This document shows positions 33,788 through 44,660 of a DNA stretch of 64,000 bases, one piece after another. The DNA comes from Phialophora verrucosa (lineage: Eukaryota; Ascomycota; Eurotiomycetes; Chaetothyriales; Herpotrichiellaceae). The translations under genes and the position numbers were made by a program. The first letter of the stretch is position 1, and every line of letters begins with the position of its first letter. The notes below the pieces were generated by a model. It was not told the origin of the DNA. It made no database searches and worked only from the letters and a program-made list of their open reading frames with translations. The DNA lies in contig MSED01000007.1 in assembly GCA_002099365.1 (NCBI GenBank), positions 806,001 to 870,000 of the forward strand, given 5' to 3'.

Positions 33788-35035
33788 ATGCCTCCAAAAG
33801 CGCATGGCAGTACGAGTGGTCACCGCACACCAGCAGCAGCGCATGCACCTACTCATGCAGCGCATGCAACTCCTCCCGCAGAACATGCACACCCGGCAGC
33901 ACATGCGCCTCCCGCAGAACATGCACCACCCGCAGGACACGCACCGGCCCCAGCACATGCACCACCCGCAGAACATGCACCACCCGCAGAACACGCACCG
34001 GCCCCAGCACATGCGCCACCAGCAGAACATGCGCCTCCCGCAGAACATGCACCACCTCCCGCGGAGGGCCCAATCGCAGCACCCACACCGAGGAGACCAC
34101 CGATTCCGCCACCAAACGGACCAGGATTTAGGTATCCCCCTGAGGGACACCCGGCCCCTGGTCCAGGAGAGCTTTTCTCCGGAGCAGGAGGAAGAAGAGA
34201 TCCTCTAGCTAACGCGCGGTCGACGGGTAGGACACCTCCTCCAAGTACAGTTTTCGGGAACTTAAAACCACACTCTGGAGGCCCGGGCCAAGCAGGCTAC
34301 CCTTTCTTCGGGTCGGGGCTAGGAGATGTGCCAGGGGTAAATCTAAACCCGAGGCAGAGAGATGAAGTCGCAGTACCACGTCCAGGTCTAGCGACGGGAC
34401 CGGCTGTCGAACCACCCGGGGGTTTCCCCGAGATCAGAGGGCCAGCAGGCGATTTTCACGGGGCGCCGACGCGCTCCTTCGATCCAGAAGAACATTTGCA
34501 GCCTCCTGTTCACAATCAATTTGATACTTTGAGAGATGAGGACGGGCAAAACAGTGTCAACAGTGCTCTGAGGCACGCTACCGGTCCGCTTCAAGTAGGA
34601 TCGAGTGGATTGGGCGCATCTACCGGACAGCTGCCAATCAGAACGACCGACGGGTTTCATACATCTGTGGATCCTCGGGGAGACCATGCGACATTCGAGA
34701 CGGAGCCGCACATAAATCCAGATGGCACGACTCACTTGTATCCGGGGGGCTCAAGCAGTTCTGTTGCGCCACGTGTACCCGGGGAGACCGGGAACCGCCC
34801 GCTTCATGATTTCCCTAACCAGCGAGGCGATCCGCCACCTCCGGTACCAGGCCTGCCCCATCCGTTCCCTCTGCGACCCGTTCAAGAGACGAACCCGACA
34901 GGAAGAGGTTCGTTCTATCCGGATCCCGACATGGCAGCGGCCGTGGCCAGAGGTCCGGGAGGCGCAGGTCCGGGGGCCGCAGGTCCAGGAGGCGCAGGTC
35001 CGGGAGATGCGGGTCCAGAGGGTGAAGCAATGTAG
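33788..35035 (+). CDS. Pro/Ala/His repeat protein
   Basis: A single exon of 415 residues starting at MPPKAHGSTSG. Residues about 18-95 are an imperfect repeat based on HAPPAE, with HAPAPA and HATPPA variants. The middle is Pro/Gly-rich (RRPPIPPPNGPGF, PGQAGYPFFGSG) and the C-terminus ends in a collagen-like run of GPGGA and GPGAA units. There is no signal peptide, membrane segment or enzyme domain. The middle part has near-complete, non-repetitive sequence (NQFDTLRDEDGQNSVNSAL), which argues that this is a translated gene rather than chance. I cannot assign a function; a structural or disordered scaffold role is a guess. Confidence 0.55.
   Translation: MPPKAHGSTSGHRTPAAAHAPTHAAHATPPAEHAHPAAHAPPAEHAPPAGHAPAPAHAPPAEHAPPAEHAPAPAHAPPAEHAPPAEHAPPPAEGPIAAPTPRRPPIPPPNGPGFRYPPEGHPAPGPGELFSGAGGRRDPLANARSTGRTPPPSTVFGNLKPHSGGPGQAGYPFFGSGLGDVPGVNLNPRQRDEVAVPRPGLATGPAVEPPGGFPEIRGPAGDFHGAPTRSFDPEEHLQPPVHNQFDTLRDEDGQNSVNSALRHATGPLQVGSSGLGASTGQLPIRTTDGFHTSVDPRGDHATFETEPHINPDGTTHLYPGGSSSSVAPRVPGETGNRPLHDFPNQRGDPPPPVPGLPHPFPLRPVQETNPTGRGSFYPDPDMAAAVARGPGGAGPGAAGPGGAGPGDAGPEGEAM
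33839..34062 (+). repeat. Imperfect HAPPAE-coding tandem repeat
   Basis: An 18-nt unit encoding HAPPAE (for example CATGCACCACCCGCAGAA) recurs about a dozen times with point changes. Larger blocks such as HAPPAEHAPPAEHAPAPA are duplicated, so the array grew by both unit and block duplication. Confidence 0.85.
34952..35026 (+). repeat. GPGGA-type C-terminal coding repeat
   Basis: About five 15-nt units of the form GGTCCGGGAGGCGCA encode GPGGA, GPGAA, GPGGA, GPGDA and GPEGE at the C-terminus of the Pro/Ala/His repeat protein. Confidence 0.75.
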
Positions 35036-36849
35036 TAGCTTTTGCTTTGGAATTGCGAAGTTACTTCAAAGTCAAAATCAAGCCTGATGCTGCGGGGAAC
35101 CTGTGGCAGGGAGTTCAGGAGTCCAGGTTCTCTAGATGAGGATAACCGGCTTGCGGCGGACAAGGACAACGGAAGTGTACAATTTCTTTTTCAGATGTAC
35201 CTGGAGCGTTGATTCGAGGAGCGTAACGCAATCAAACACCCTAAAGTCCACGTGGTGCCTAAAGGGACCTTTCCAATCCAAAAAAATGCCTAGTAGAATA
35301 AGCCATGTTCCTTGAATATTGATGACAAACTCACCTCTCGTCCTCGCCATGTGGCCATGTCCCACAGATAAAATACAAGAAATGGCTGCTGACGAAGAGC
35401 ATTCTCTGATTCCTGAAACGTACTCCCTATGTCAGACGAAGAAAGAGCGACGAGGAACGGAATCAGCGATTACATCTCTGTCATAGACCTCAACAAGGCG
35501 TGCAAGGCCGACAATTGACAGTCTGGATTATCCTACTGTCAAGGAAGGAAGGTGGCGCGGGCGCCAAGACAACCTTACACCGCTGGCACGCAATCCTCCC
35601 ACAGCTTCCGCACAATTGTTCCTTCTTACAATGCCTTTCCAAATACACTACATTTGTTCGCTCTTCCTTGGCTGCCAACCATCAGCGCCACTGCAATATC
35701 AGTAACAACCCCTATCAGCTCCCTTGCGAAGCACCCCCCAATCTCTCGGTGAGGAAATGAACCGATTGACGCCTTTGACCGGGTTGTAGTGCCGTGAGGT
35801 TCGCACCCGGGCGTCGTTGAACCATGGGGTTTTCATACACTGGTCGTGCTGCCGTGCGTTCCTGGCCGCCTCTTGGATTCGTATGGCATCCTGACCTGGT
35901 CTTGCCCTCCCACTCGCCTTTGCAGTCCGGTACAATCGACGCCTTTGGTCACCTCATGTTTGTTCGCTGCTCCATTGATCTTCTCCTTGAACTAAAGGCG
36001 GACTCTCAGGTCGCTTTTGCCTGCTTGGCCACCTTCTCAACTAACGGCACTTAAGCCATCGGTATTCCTATGCCGCTGAAATTCCTCTGAGAAGAAGATC
36101 AACCCCCGCAAGCTCGGGAAGTACGTCATTGAAGTTCAGATGCGTGCAGATGCAGGGCGTCAGAAAGGGTTTCTCGATAACGCGTAGGAATGACGCTTTC
36201 TGCACCCCAGCGACTTCTGACATCGTCGGCGGTGTCATGCATATGGCATGGACAAGACGCGCACACCACCTGGGATGTTAGACTAGTCTCCCACGTGCTG
36301 CCATAGGGGCGTTTCCATCGTGAGGGGGTGCAGAGCGGTAGAGCGTCGAGTTGTTTGCGACCGGAGAGTATGAGGTTAATGCGTGGTACGGTCAATATCA
36401 AGCCCGCTATAGAACAGCTTGGGGTCCCCCGAATAGCCGAACCAAACCACCGGTTTTGTTTATGGAGAAGAAATCTATTTCCAATCGGAAACTTTGAACA
36501 GACGCTGCTGGAAGTGGACAACACAATCCTGCCTTGTTATGCCAAGATGTGTCCGCCTTTCCAACACAATCCTATCTCCGTAGACTCACGCAGAGCCTGA
36601 ATGCCAAATCTGATTTAATCCCACTGCCTTTAGGTTAATTGAGACCCGATTGGCACTCGTTTCTTGGGGCCCTCACTCGGCTCAATAGGGCGGCATCAAC
36701 CTCGTCCTAAAACGGAGTGAGGCGCGAGCAAACAACTGTAGGATTGCTCTCACTTGCCCTCAACATTATCTACCCCGTCAACCACCAGCAAGCCAAATTA
36801 GATGCTGACGTAGATTCTCACGAATTAATTCACCAAGACGACAACGCCA
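35036..36849. other. Gene-free stretch
   Basis: About 1.8 kb without a supported gene, upstream of SKI2. Open frames are short (the longest is 132 codons on the minus strand at 36126-36524) and show no family features. No repeat was recognised. Confidence 0.4.
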
Positions 36850-39800
36850 ATGGCCCGCGCCCGGTATGCCCAGAAGACGCCCGAGCAGATCAAAGACGAG
36901 CTGGAGAAGGAATTTCTGTCGCCACCGACCACATTCAGTCCGGAATGGCTGAACAAACTGCAGCATCGATGGGACTACCAGTCTTCCAACTACACTGAGC
37001 TTTGCCAGTTGGCCCCTACACAGACACGAACAATCACCCGCTTCATCCGCGAGGGTCTTGAAGGCAAAGTTACCGGCTACAGACAGGTTACCGTGCCTGC
37101 CTCTAGTGCCACCGCGAAGAATTCAACATCCTTGCTTCGAAGACCGGCCAGCCGAGCCGAATTTGTACGCGGCGCTGCGGGATTTTTCCCCTTCGCACCT
37201 GGTGGGCTGGACGGAGTCGATGCAATTCAAGCCTATGAAGACGAAGTGACGCTCGAAGAAGCAAACAAGCGACCAAGCCAGAAGTCGGGCGGCTTGCATC
37301 GCATCATCAATTTTGGAGGAAACGATGGTCTTCTCGAAGTGCCTCCGGGCTTCAGCAGGGGGATGAAACTGGCCGAGAAAAAATCAAGCCAGTCGCGAGA
37401 AGACGCTGAAGATGTCGAAAAGACGCTACAGGGCGATGATGAGGCTGGATTGAATGCTAATGATGACCAGCGCAATGGCCACGAAACTCCACCGGTGGCG
37501 GATGGTGCTGAAGAGACGGAAGACGAAGACTTCACTGACCTCGATGAGCTGCTGCCGGTGGAGTTTCCGTCGCTTGAACCGCATGGAGCATTAATCTCTG
37601 CTGCGACTACGAAGAACACTGGCAAGGAGTGGGCTCACGTCGTTGACATCAACAAGGACATCCCTAATTTCCACGAATTGGTGCCTGAGATGGCGCGCAC
37701 ATGGCCATTCGAGCTTGACATTTTCCAGAAAGAGGCTGTTTACCATCTCGAGAGTGGGGATTCCGTCTTCGTGGCCGCTCACACATCGGCCGGGAAGACA
37801 GTCGTTGCCGAGTATGCGATTGCACTGGCGGCCAAACACATGACGAAAGCTATATACACGTCACCCATCAAAGCTCTGTCTAACCAGAAATTCCGCGACT
37901 TCAAGAACGTCTTTGAGGATGTCGGCATTCTCACTGGTGATGTACAGATCAACCCTGAAGCCAGCTGCCTCATCATGACGACCGAGATTCTGCGCAGCAT
38001 GCTTTACCGTGGCGCTGACCTCATTCGAGACGTCGAATTCGTGATCTTCGACGAAGTACACTATGTCAATGATCTCGAACGAGGGGTCGTTTGGGAGGAG
38101 GTTATCATTATGCTCCCCGACCATGTCACTCTCATCCTGCTCTCTGCCACGGTCCCCAACACGTACGAATTCGCCTCCTGGGTTGGGCGTACGAAGAAAA
38201 AGAATATCTACGTGATCTCGACGCCGAAAAGACCTGTGCCACTAGAACATTATCTCTGGGCCGGCAAGGAGATGCACAAGATTGTGGATTCAGAGAAAAG
38301 ATTTCTCCAGAAGGGATGGAAGGCTGCCAACGACATTCTCTCCGGGCTCGACAAGGTCAAAGAGCAGAAAGCCATCGAGGCGCAAACTCCAGCTCGGGGA
38401 GCGCCAGGCCGTGGTGCGCCGGCTGGACAACGAGGCGGTCGCGGACAAACACCACAGCGAGGTGGACCAAATCAGAGAGGCGGCGCACAACAGCGTGGTC
38501 GTGGGCCCACACCCAACCGTGGCCAAGGTAACATCGCACGAACAGGCCGAGGTGGGGGCAGGACGACCGCTGCCCAGGACAGAAACCTGTGGGTTCATCT
38601 GGTCCAGCACCTCCGTAAGGATAACCTGCTCCCTGCCTGTATCTTTGTCTTCTCCAAGAAGAGGTGTGAAGAAAATGCCGACTCCCTTTCCAACCAAGAC
38701 TTTTGCACGGCAGCCGAGAAGAGCGCTATCCACATGATCATCGAGCGATCGATAGCAAGGCTGAAGCCAGAGGACCGCGTGCTGCCGCAGATCAGACGTC
38801 TGCGGGAGATGCTAGGGCGAGGCGTCGCCGTTCATCACGGCGGTCTCCTGCCGATAGTCAAGGAGATTGTCGAGATTCTTTTCGCGAAGACACTTGTGAA
38901 GGTGCTATTCGCGACAGAGACGTTTGCCATGGGCTTGAACCTCCCAACGCGCACGGTTGTCTTTTCGGGATACCGCAAGCACGACGGGCGTGACTTCCGC
39001 AACCTGCTCCCTGGAGAGTACACGCAGATGGCTGGTCGAGCGGGTCGTCGCGGCCTCGACACCGTGGGGACGGTCATCATCGTGACCCCTGGCAGGACAG
39101 AAGCACCGCCAGCCGGAGAACTCACTCAGATGATTACTGGCCCGGCCACGAAACTCCGAAGCCAGTTCCGACTGCACTACAACATGATTCTGAATCTCAT
39201 GCGCGTCGAAGCACTGAAGATTGAAGAGATGATCAAGCGCAGCTTCTCCGAAAACGCCACGCAAGCACTGCTCCCTCAGCACGAAAAGCAGGTTGCGCTA
39301 TCACAGGCCAGTCTCGACAAAATCAAGCGGCAAACCTGCGACGTATGCGATATTGACCTGGAAGCCGCTCACGCAGCAGCTATGCAATTCGAACGACTAA
39401 CAAAAGAGCTTCATATTCGCTTGCTCTCGTCGCCCGTTGGACGCCGCCTGTGGACAGCCAAGAGGCTAATAGTGTATAAAAAGGTTTAAGACTCCTTTCA
39501 GGTCACTCGAAAATACCATAAGCTGACTCGCACAGGACGGCACGCGTATGGTAGGAATCCTCCTCGACGACCCACGAGCCGGCGGACCCCAACCCTCGCT
39601 CAAAGTGCTCGAAATCTCCGATGTCGACGCGCAGAGATCAACTCGAGATCTCCTCCCCTACCTCCCCGGCGTCCGCATGATGTTCTCCCCTCTCCCCAGC
39701 AAGGTGTCCCGTGTCCGATGGAGTGTTGCCCAGGTTCAATTGGACGATGTGGAATGTCTAACCCAGACGATCGTCAAGGTAAAAGGCCCCCACTGGTACA

Positions 39801-40811
39801 TTCAGGTCCGAAAAGGTAACAGTATACTTACAGCCAATGCAGGTAGATCTACGTTTGTTACTAAACAGCCACGCAGAGCAGCAGAAATTTGTGGAAAATG
39901 AATTCCTCACCGTTTACTCGTCGTGGATCTCCACGGCCTGGGACGAGCAGGAATGGAACAAAGTGCACGAATTGTCAATCCGAGAGTTGTTGGTCGAGCG
40001 GGAGAAAGCCGCCACAATCTTCCAGAACGCAAAATGTCTATCGTGTCCTAGTTTCTTGAAGCATTACGGCATGCAGCACGACGAGTGGTTGATCAAGGAG
40101 AACATCCAAGCCCTGAAGATGCTCATGTCAGACCAGAATCTGTCCCTGCTGCCGGACTATCAGCAGAGAACCGAGGTGCTGAAGGATCTGAAATTCATTG
40201 ACGAGGAGTCTCGCGTACAGTTGAAAGGCAAGGTCGCTTGCGAGATCCACTCCGCTGACGAACTGGTGCTCACGGAGCTCATCCTGGAGAATGTACTGGC
40301 ATCGTGAGTCTCTTGTTACCTCCCAAACGAACGCCGCCCGGAACACTGCACTGACGAGTAACATCGCAGATTCGAACCCGACGAGATCGTCGCCCTCCTT
40401 TCCGCCTTCGTCTTCCAGGAGAAGACCGACTCAGAACCTCAGCTTACCGAGAACCTTGAGAGAGGCAAAGCCGAGATCATCAAGATCGCCGAGAAAGTGA
40501 ACAAATACCAGATCCTCCATCAAGTCATCCTCTCCTCCGATGATGCGAACGACTTTGTGTCGAGACCGCGGTTCGGGCTGGTGGAAGTGGTGTACGAGTG
40601 GGCGAGAGGCATGTCATTCAATCGGATCACGGACCTGACGGACGTGATGGAAGGCACCATCGTGCGGGTTGTCACGAGGTTGGACGAGACATGTAGGGAA
40701 GTCATGAGCGCGGCGAGGTTGATCGGAGATCCGAGTCTGTATCAGAAGATGGACAAGGCAAGGGAGCTGATCCGCCGAGATGTCGTCTTTACCGCGAGCT
40801 TGTACATGTAA
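36850..40811 (+). CDS. SKI2: SKI2 superkiller RNA helicase
   Basis: There are four exons: 36850-39483, 39536-39778, 39843-40303 and 40370-40811, giving 1259 residues. The splice junctions restore known blocks: RLIVYKK-DGTRMVGILLDDP, QTIVK-VDLRLL and VLAS-FEPDEIVALLSAFVFQEK. The N-terminal region carries the Ski2 arm (FDLDELLP-like segment). The helicase core has Walker A AHTSAGKT (311-317) and DEVH (401-404), and a second RecA domain with QMAGRAGRRG. An Arg-Gly-rich insertion of about 65 residues lies near 510-575. The C-terminal DSHCT/helical domain ends at FTASLYM. It is the ATP-driven 3'-5' helicase of the cytosolic Ski complex that feeds mRNA to the exosome. Mtr4 is a paralogue; the Ski2-like N-terminus favours Ski2. 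Confidence 0.93.
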
Positions 40812-41363
40812 TGTCTCCACTAGGTAGTGTATGAGCAGGCATAGGCCGTGACTTTCAGGTCGGTAGGGCGCAGATATGGAAGAATCACTGTGAAAATCCA
40901 ATAGGAATGCAACATTGCTGGTCTGGCGAGACGAATGCATACATTACGTGCTTCGCGAGACAAATAAGGTTGAAGGTACAGAGTTGTAGTATAGCCCCTG
41001 GTCTTTAACAAACATCAAACATGTGAATATAATATCTATCGTGCATGCGTGTAATGTATATGCATATAAGGAGTACCGAGCGTACAGTAGGGAGGCAGAG
41101 TATGTGCACCTCGTTCCCCGCCTTCTAACCACCGCAGATACGACCGAATACGAGCTATCAAAGTCGGGCAACTCCTTCGCCCCAGCGCCGCATCATCTCG
41201 GCTCCTGTACGAGTTTCTTGACAGGCGCACAACACAACCCCATCCATGCACCCCGGACCTTGGACATCAGAGCTCAAAAACTACACAGGTAAAACAGGCA
41301 AGGGAGGCAATCCACCCAGGACATAACCACTAATCAAACATCCCGGCCTCACCGCGAACGATA
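40812..41363. other. Intergenic
   Basis: About 550 nt between SKI2 and the metallo-beta-lactamase-fold gene, both on the plus strand. The left part is A+T-rich with repeated ATAT-type stretches (40980-41080), as expected for a 3' untranslated and promoter region. No gene was found. Confidence 0.4.
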
Positions 41364-42817
41364 ATGTCGACACCCAAACTAACTACGTCCAACGACCTCC
41401 TCGTCTGCTGTACCTGCGGGGCGCAGTACGACGTCCCCGAAGCGACAGGGAAGACGGAATGCAGGATCTGCGAGGTACGGAGTATGCGCGCAGGATGCAT
41501 GAGAGCGCCTCAGACTCGGTCTCAATCGCGGTCTCTGCTTTGCCCCCAGTGTCGAACCGTACAAGGCCTCTAACTTCCATCCATCTGTATCTTGTAGGAT
41601 CCTCGCCAATTCATCCCGCCCTCGGGCCACAGCTTCACGACGCTCGGAAACTTGATCACCTCGGGGAAATACGAGAACGTGTTCCAGCAGTGCGAGTGGA
41701 ACGATACGGTGATTGAGATTCATACAGAGCCAAAGGTCGGTTTGAGTCACTTGCACTCACTCACTCACACTGACTTACTCACTTACTCATATACTTCCCT
41801 GCTAACCTCAGTGCGTGGGATTGCTTAGTTTGGCATCGGCCAGGGGGCACGCTTGATTCGTACGCCTCATGGGAATGTGCTTTGGGATCTGGTTGCTTAT
41901 CTGGATGAGGCGACCGTGGACAAGGTGAGTGAGTGACCGAGCGAATGAAAGAACAGGCGAAAAGAGAATGCCACGTCGAGGAGGGACGGTAGGTGAGGAA
42001 CGAACCAGACCAACTGACGGCACACACGCACTGCACGTCCAGATCACAGAGCTAGGCGGGTTGAAATTCATCATCATTTCCCATCCGCATTTCTACACGT
42101 AAGTCGTGAGCTCAACCGGCCTCGATTCCTGAGCAGGTTGCCGAATTCTTTCCATCTCCTCCGGGGAACTTTTGCCTTCTAACCCTGAAGTCGACGCAGA
42201 ACCTGGGCAGATTGGTCGGCCACGTTTAAATGCCCGGTATACATGACTGAAGTCGATTCCGTCTGGGCGAACCGCACGAACCCACCACCTGAAGGGGCAA
42301 CTCTGAAATTGCTCACAGAACCCACTGCAGAGCTCCTCCCGGGTCTGACGTCCATAGTTTGCGGAGGCCATTTTCCCGGCAGTCAGTGTCTGCACTCTGC
42401 ACCGCCAAACACACCCATACCGACGCTGTTTGTGGCGGATACAATTTTCGCCGTACAGTCTGGACAGAATCCCGATCCAGGGAAGAGGAGTGACACCATA
42501 TCGTATCAGTTTTTGTGGAGCATTCCCAACTTTATCCCGTTGCCGCCAGAGGAAGTGTTGAAGATCTGGAAGGCACTGAAACCGTTCGACTTCAAGGCGA
42601 CGTATGGGGTTATGGCGAAAATCTCCAATGTTTGTGAGTGTCTTGTCGCTTGATCCTCGGAGTTATTGCCCCATGTTTACTGACATACGATTTCCTCGAC
42701 AAAGTCGAGAGGCCGGGGCAGTCGCTCAGCCTCAAGGGCCGAGTTCTCCAGAGTGCAAAGATTGCGGTGAAGGCCATGGGATATAACGATCATGCTATCT
42801 TTGCGGAAGAGCTGTGA
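41364..42817 (+). CDS. Metallo-beta-lactamase-fold protein with N-terminal Cys4 motif
   Basis: I model six exons: 41364-41474, 41598-41735, 41829-41924, 42043-42098, 42200-42633 and 42705-42817, giving 315 residues. All junctions use GT-AG and keep frame. Residues 16-36 contain two paired-cysteine knuckles (CCTCGAQ and CRIC), probably a small zinc ribbon. From about 75 the metallo-beta-lactamase fold begins: GIGQGARLIRTPHGNVLWD, then SHPHFYTTWADW near 148. The first His-x-His is present, but the following Asp-His of the usual HxHxDH motif is replaced by Tyr-Thr. Later ligand blocks GGHFPGS and LFVADTIF are kept. Substrate and function are unknown. I regard it as a member of an uncharacterised fungal group. 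Intron 2 is rich in CACT/ACTC repeats. Confidence 0.75.
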
Positions 42818-42910
42818 TCCGGCAAATGCTGACAGGAATCTGTTTGGAGCTGATGTGCCGGATGTGGATAACGAAACTTGGGGAGCTGCTTTGCAATTCG
42901 TGACCTCGCT

Positions 42911-43696
42911 TCATACTAAGAGAACAGCATTCAGGCACCCATCCCGACTCGGGTCGTTTGTGACCTGAGCATATTTTCCCCAGACAACCTTACCACCAGT
43001 GGTCACCAGACCAAGCTCCGAGACATTGACCTCAATAACCGTACCCTTGGTCAATACACCCAGTTGCGTGTACAGTGGATTTTGTGGATTCTTCTTCACA
43101 CTGATTATGGGCAGTTGCACCGTAACCCCCAACTCCGGATGTGTGACATTGGCTTTCTTGTACCGCAGACCCATAGGGCGAATGAATCGCTCGTACTTGA
43201 CAGGTCGTCTCGTGAAATCAGGTCCAACAAACGTGGGCTGTGTGATCATTCTCTTCCAACTCTTCTTTGCAGTCTTCTTGCCAGTTTTGACTACCTTGAA
43301 CATCTCTTCCTCGCTAATCCCCTTGACCTTCGGCAATGGTACCGAGAACTTGGCCGCCTTCTCAGCCCGTTTATTCTTAATCGCACTTGACAAAGCCTTT
43401 GCATTATTCGCCTGTGACCGATCAAGCAGGTAGTTCGGCAGAGGAGTCGAGGAAGGTTCGTTCGGTGCCGCAGATTTGACATCTCGTTCTTCTTGCGCCT
43501 TAATGGCCTTTCGCATTTGTATTTTCTCTGCATGGCGCTTCTTCTGGTGTAGTTTGGCTCTCAGGCCGCGGAGATTTTGTGCCTTCTCGGACTGGGAGTG
43601 GCCTTCTCTTGCCTCCCGCTTTCGGACTCGCTCATCGTGATCGAGACGCTTGCCGTGTTGCTTTGTCCAGCGCTCGATGTACTCGTTTTGAGGCAT
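42911..43696 (-). CDS. NSA2: Ribosome biogenesis protein NSA2
   Basis: A single exon of 261 residues, the normal length for NSA2. It starts MPQNEYIERWTKQHGKRLDHDERVRKREAR and ends with LGLVTTGGKVVWGKYAQVTNDPSRDGCLNAVLLV, both hallmark sequences of the family; the C-terminal part is related to ribosomal protein S8e. NSA2 is an assembly factor of pre-60S particles needed for processing of 27S pre-rRNA in the nucleolus. The strong conservation leaves little doubt. It converges with the metallo-beta-lactamase-fold gene, about 90 nt apart. Confidence 0.96.
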   Translation of the reverse strand: MPQNEYIERWTKQHGKRLDHDERVRKREAREGHSQSEKAQNLRGLRAKLHQKKRHAEKIQMRKAIKAQEERDVKSAAPNEPSSTPLPNYLLDRSQANNAKALSSAIKNKRAEKAAKFSVPLPKVKGISEEEMFKVVKTGKKTAKKSWKRMITQPTFVGPDFTRRPVKYERFIRPMGLRYKKANVTHPELGVTVQLPIISVKKNPQNPLYTQLGVLTKGTVIEVNVSELGLVTTGGKVVWGKYAQVTNDPSRDGCLNAVLLV

Positions 43697-44660
43697 GGCG
43701 ACGGCTGCCTCGGCTGGGGAACGACAGTTGGGGGTTAGGAGTCAACGGTGGGAGTTTGCAGGGCTGTACTGACAGTGTCGGCGATGGCAGTTAAAAAAAT
43801 ATCCGGCATCTAAGATTTTCCGGAGCCGGGATACATGCCGAGGAATGCTGTCATTGGACGAACTTTCCAGCAGCCAAATCACCAAAGCAATTAACTTGCT
43901 TACTTCTGAACTTCAGGCACGTCAGGTCTCACCAAAGTCTTCCCCATGATTATTGTCCTCTTGGCCGATTTGTCAACTTTCGTGTTATGCTCACTCATGT
44001 CATTTCGATTGCCTAAGTTGAAGCCCTGCTGTAGGCAGGATGGAGTGCCTGTAAGTCACATCTGGTACGGGACGCAATTGAACGCCACCAGATGCGACCG
44101 CTATTACCCCGACAGCGGACGCTGAGGACAACACAGGGCACTGGCGGTATCGACAATACGTCCTGTCAAAACTTCCTGTGTCACAAGAAGACGAGGCTTT
44201 CCGGTTTCTGGGCCTGGACTCGGCGGCAATGGTACGTGTAATGGAATTACGGCCTGAAAACCATCTAGCCTGATCAAGGAAAGGTCAGAGATAAGCGGAA
44301 GCTACAACATTTCCTCGCAACGTTTCACACAACCAGAATTTCGTGTTATCCCGCGGATCTTCGTCGATGTGCAGATTTCGATCTGGACGGGCCTCCCAAA
44401 CGGCTCTTCCAGATGGACAAATACACAAATCATGTCTTCGCGAAAATCCTCGCTGACGCAAATTGCAGGGGGGTGGGCCTGACCCTCGCGTGCCCCCTCA
44501 TTGCAGTGGTTCTTCGGGTGGCCGCTGGCATCGTGTAAAATGCGCCATCGTTGAACTGACGTGCTTCTGCCGTTGCTTTCCATGTATCTTCTTAACAGTT
44601 TGGTTGCTCTGGTAAAGTCACGTCTGTCAGGCTCTTTGTTGTCCCATTATAGCGCAAAAG
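43697..44660. promoter_or_regulatory. niaD upstream region
   Basis: About 960 nt between NSA2 and niaD, which diverge. An AGATAAG site lies at 44290-44296, a match to the HGATAR motif of GATA factors such as AreA. No good CTCCGHGG (NirA) match was found by eye. Regulation by nitrogen status is expected for niaD from other fungi but is not proven here. Confidence 0.4.
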
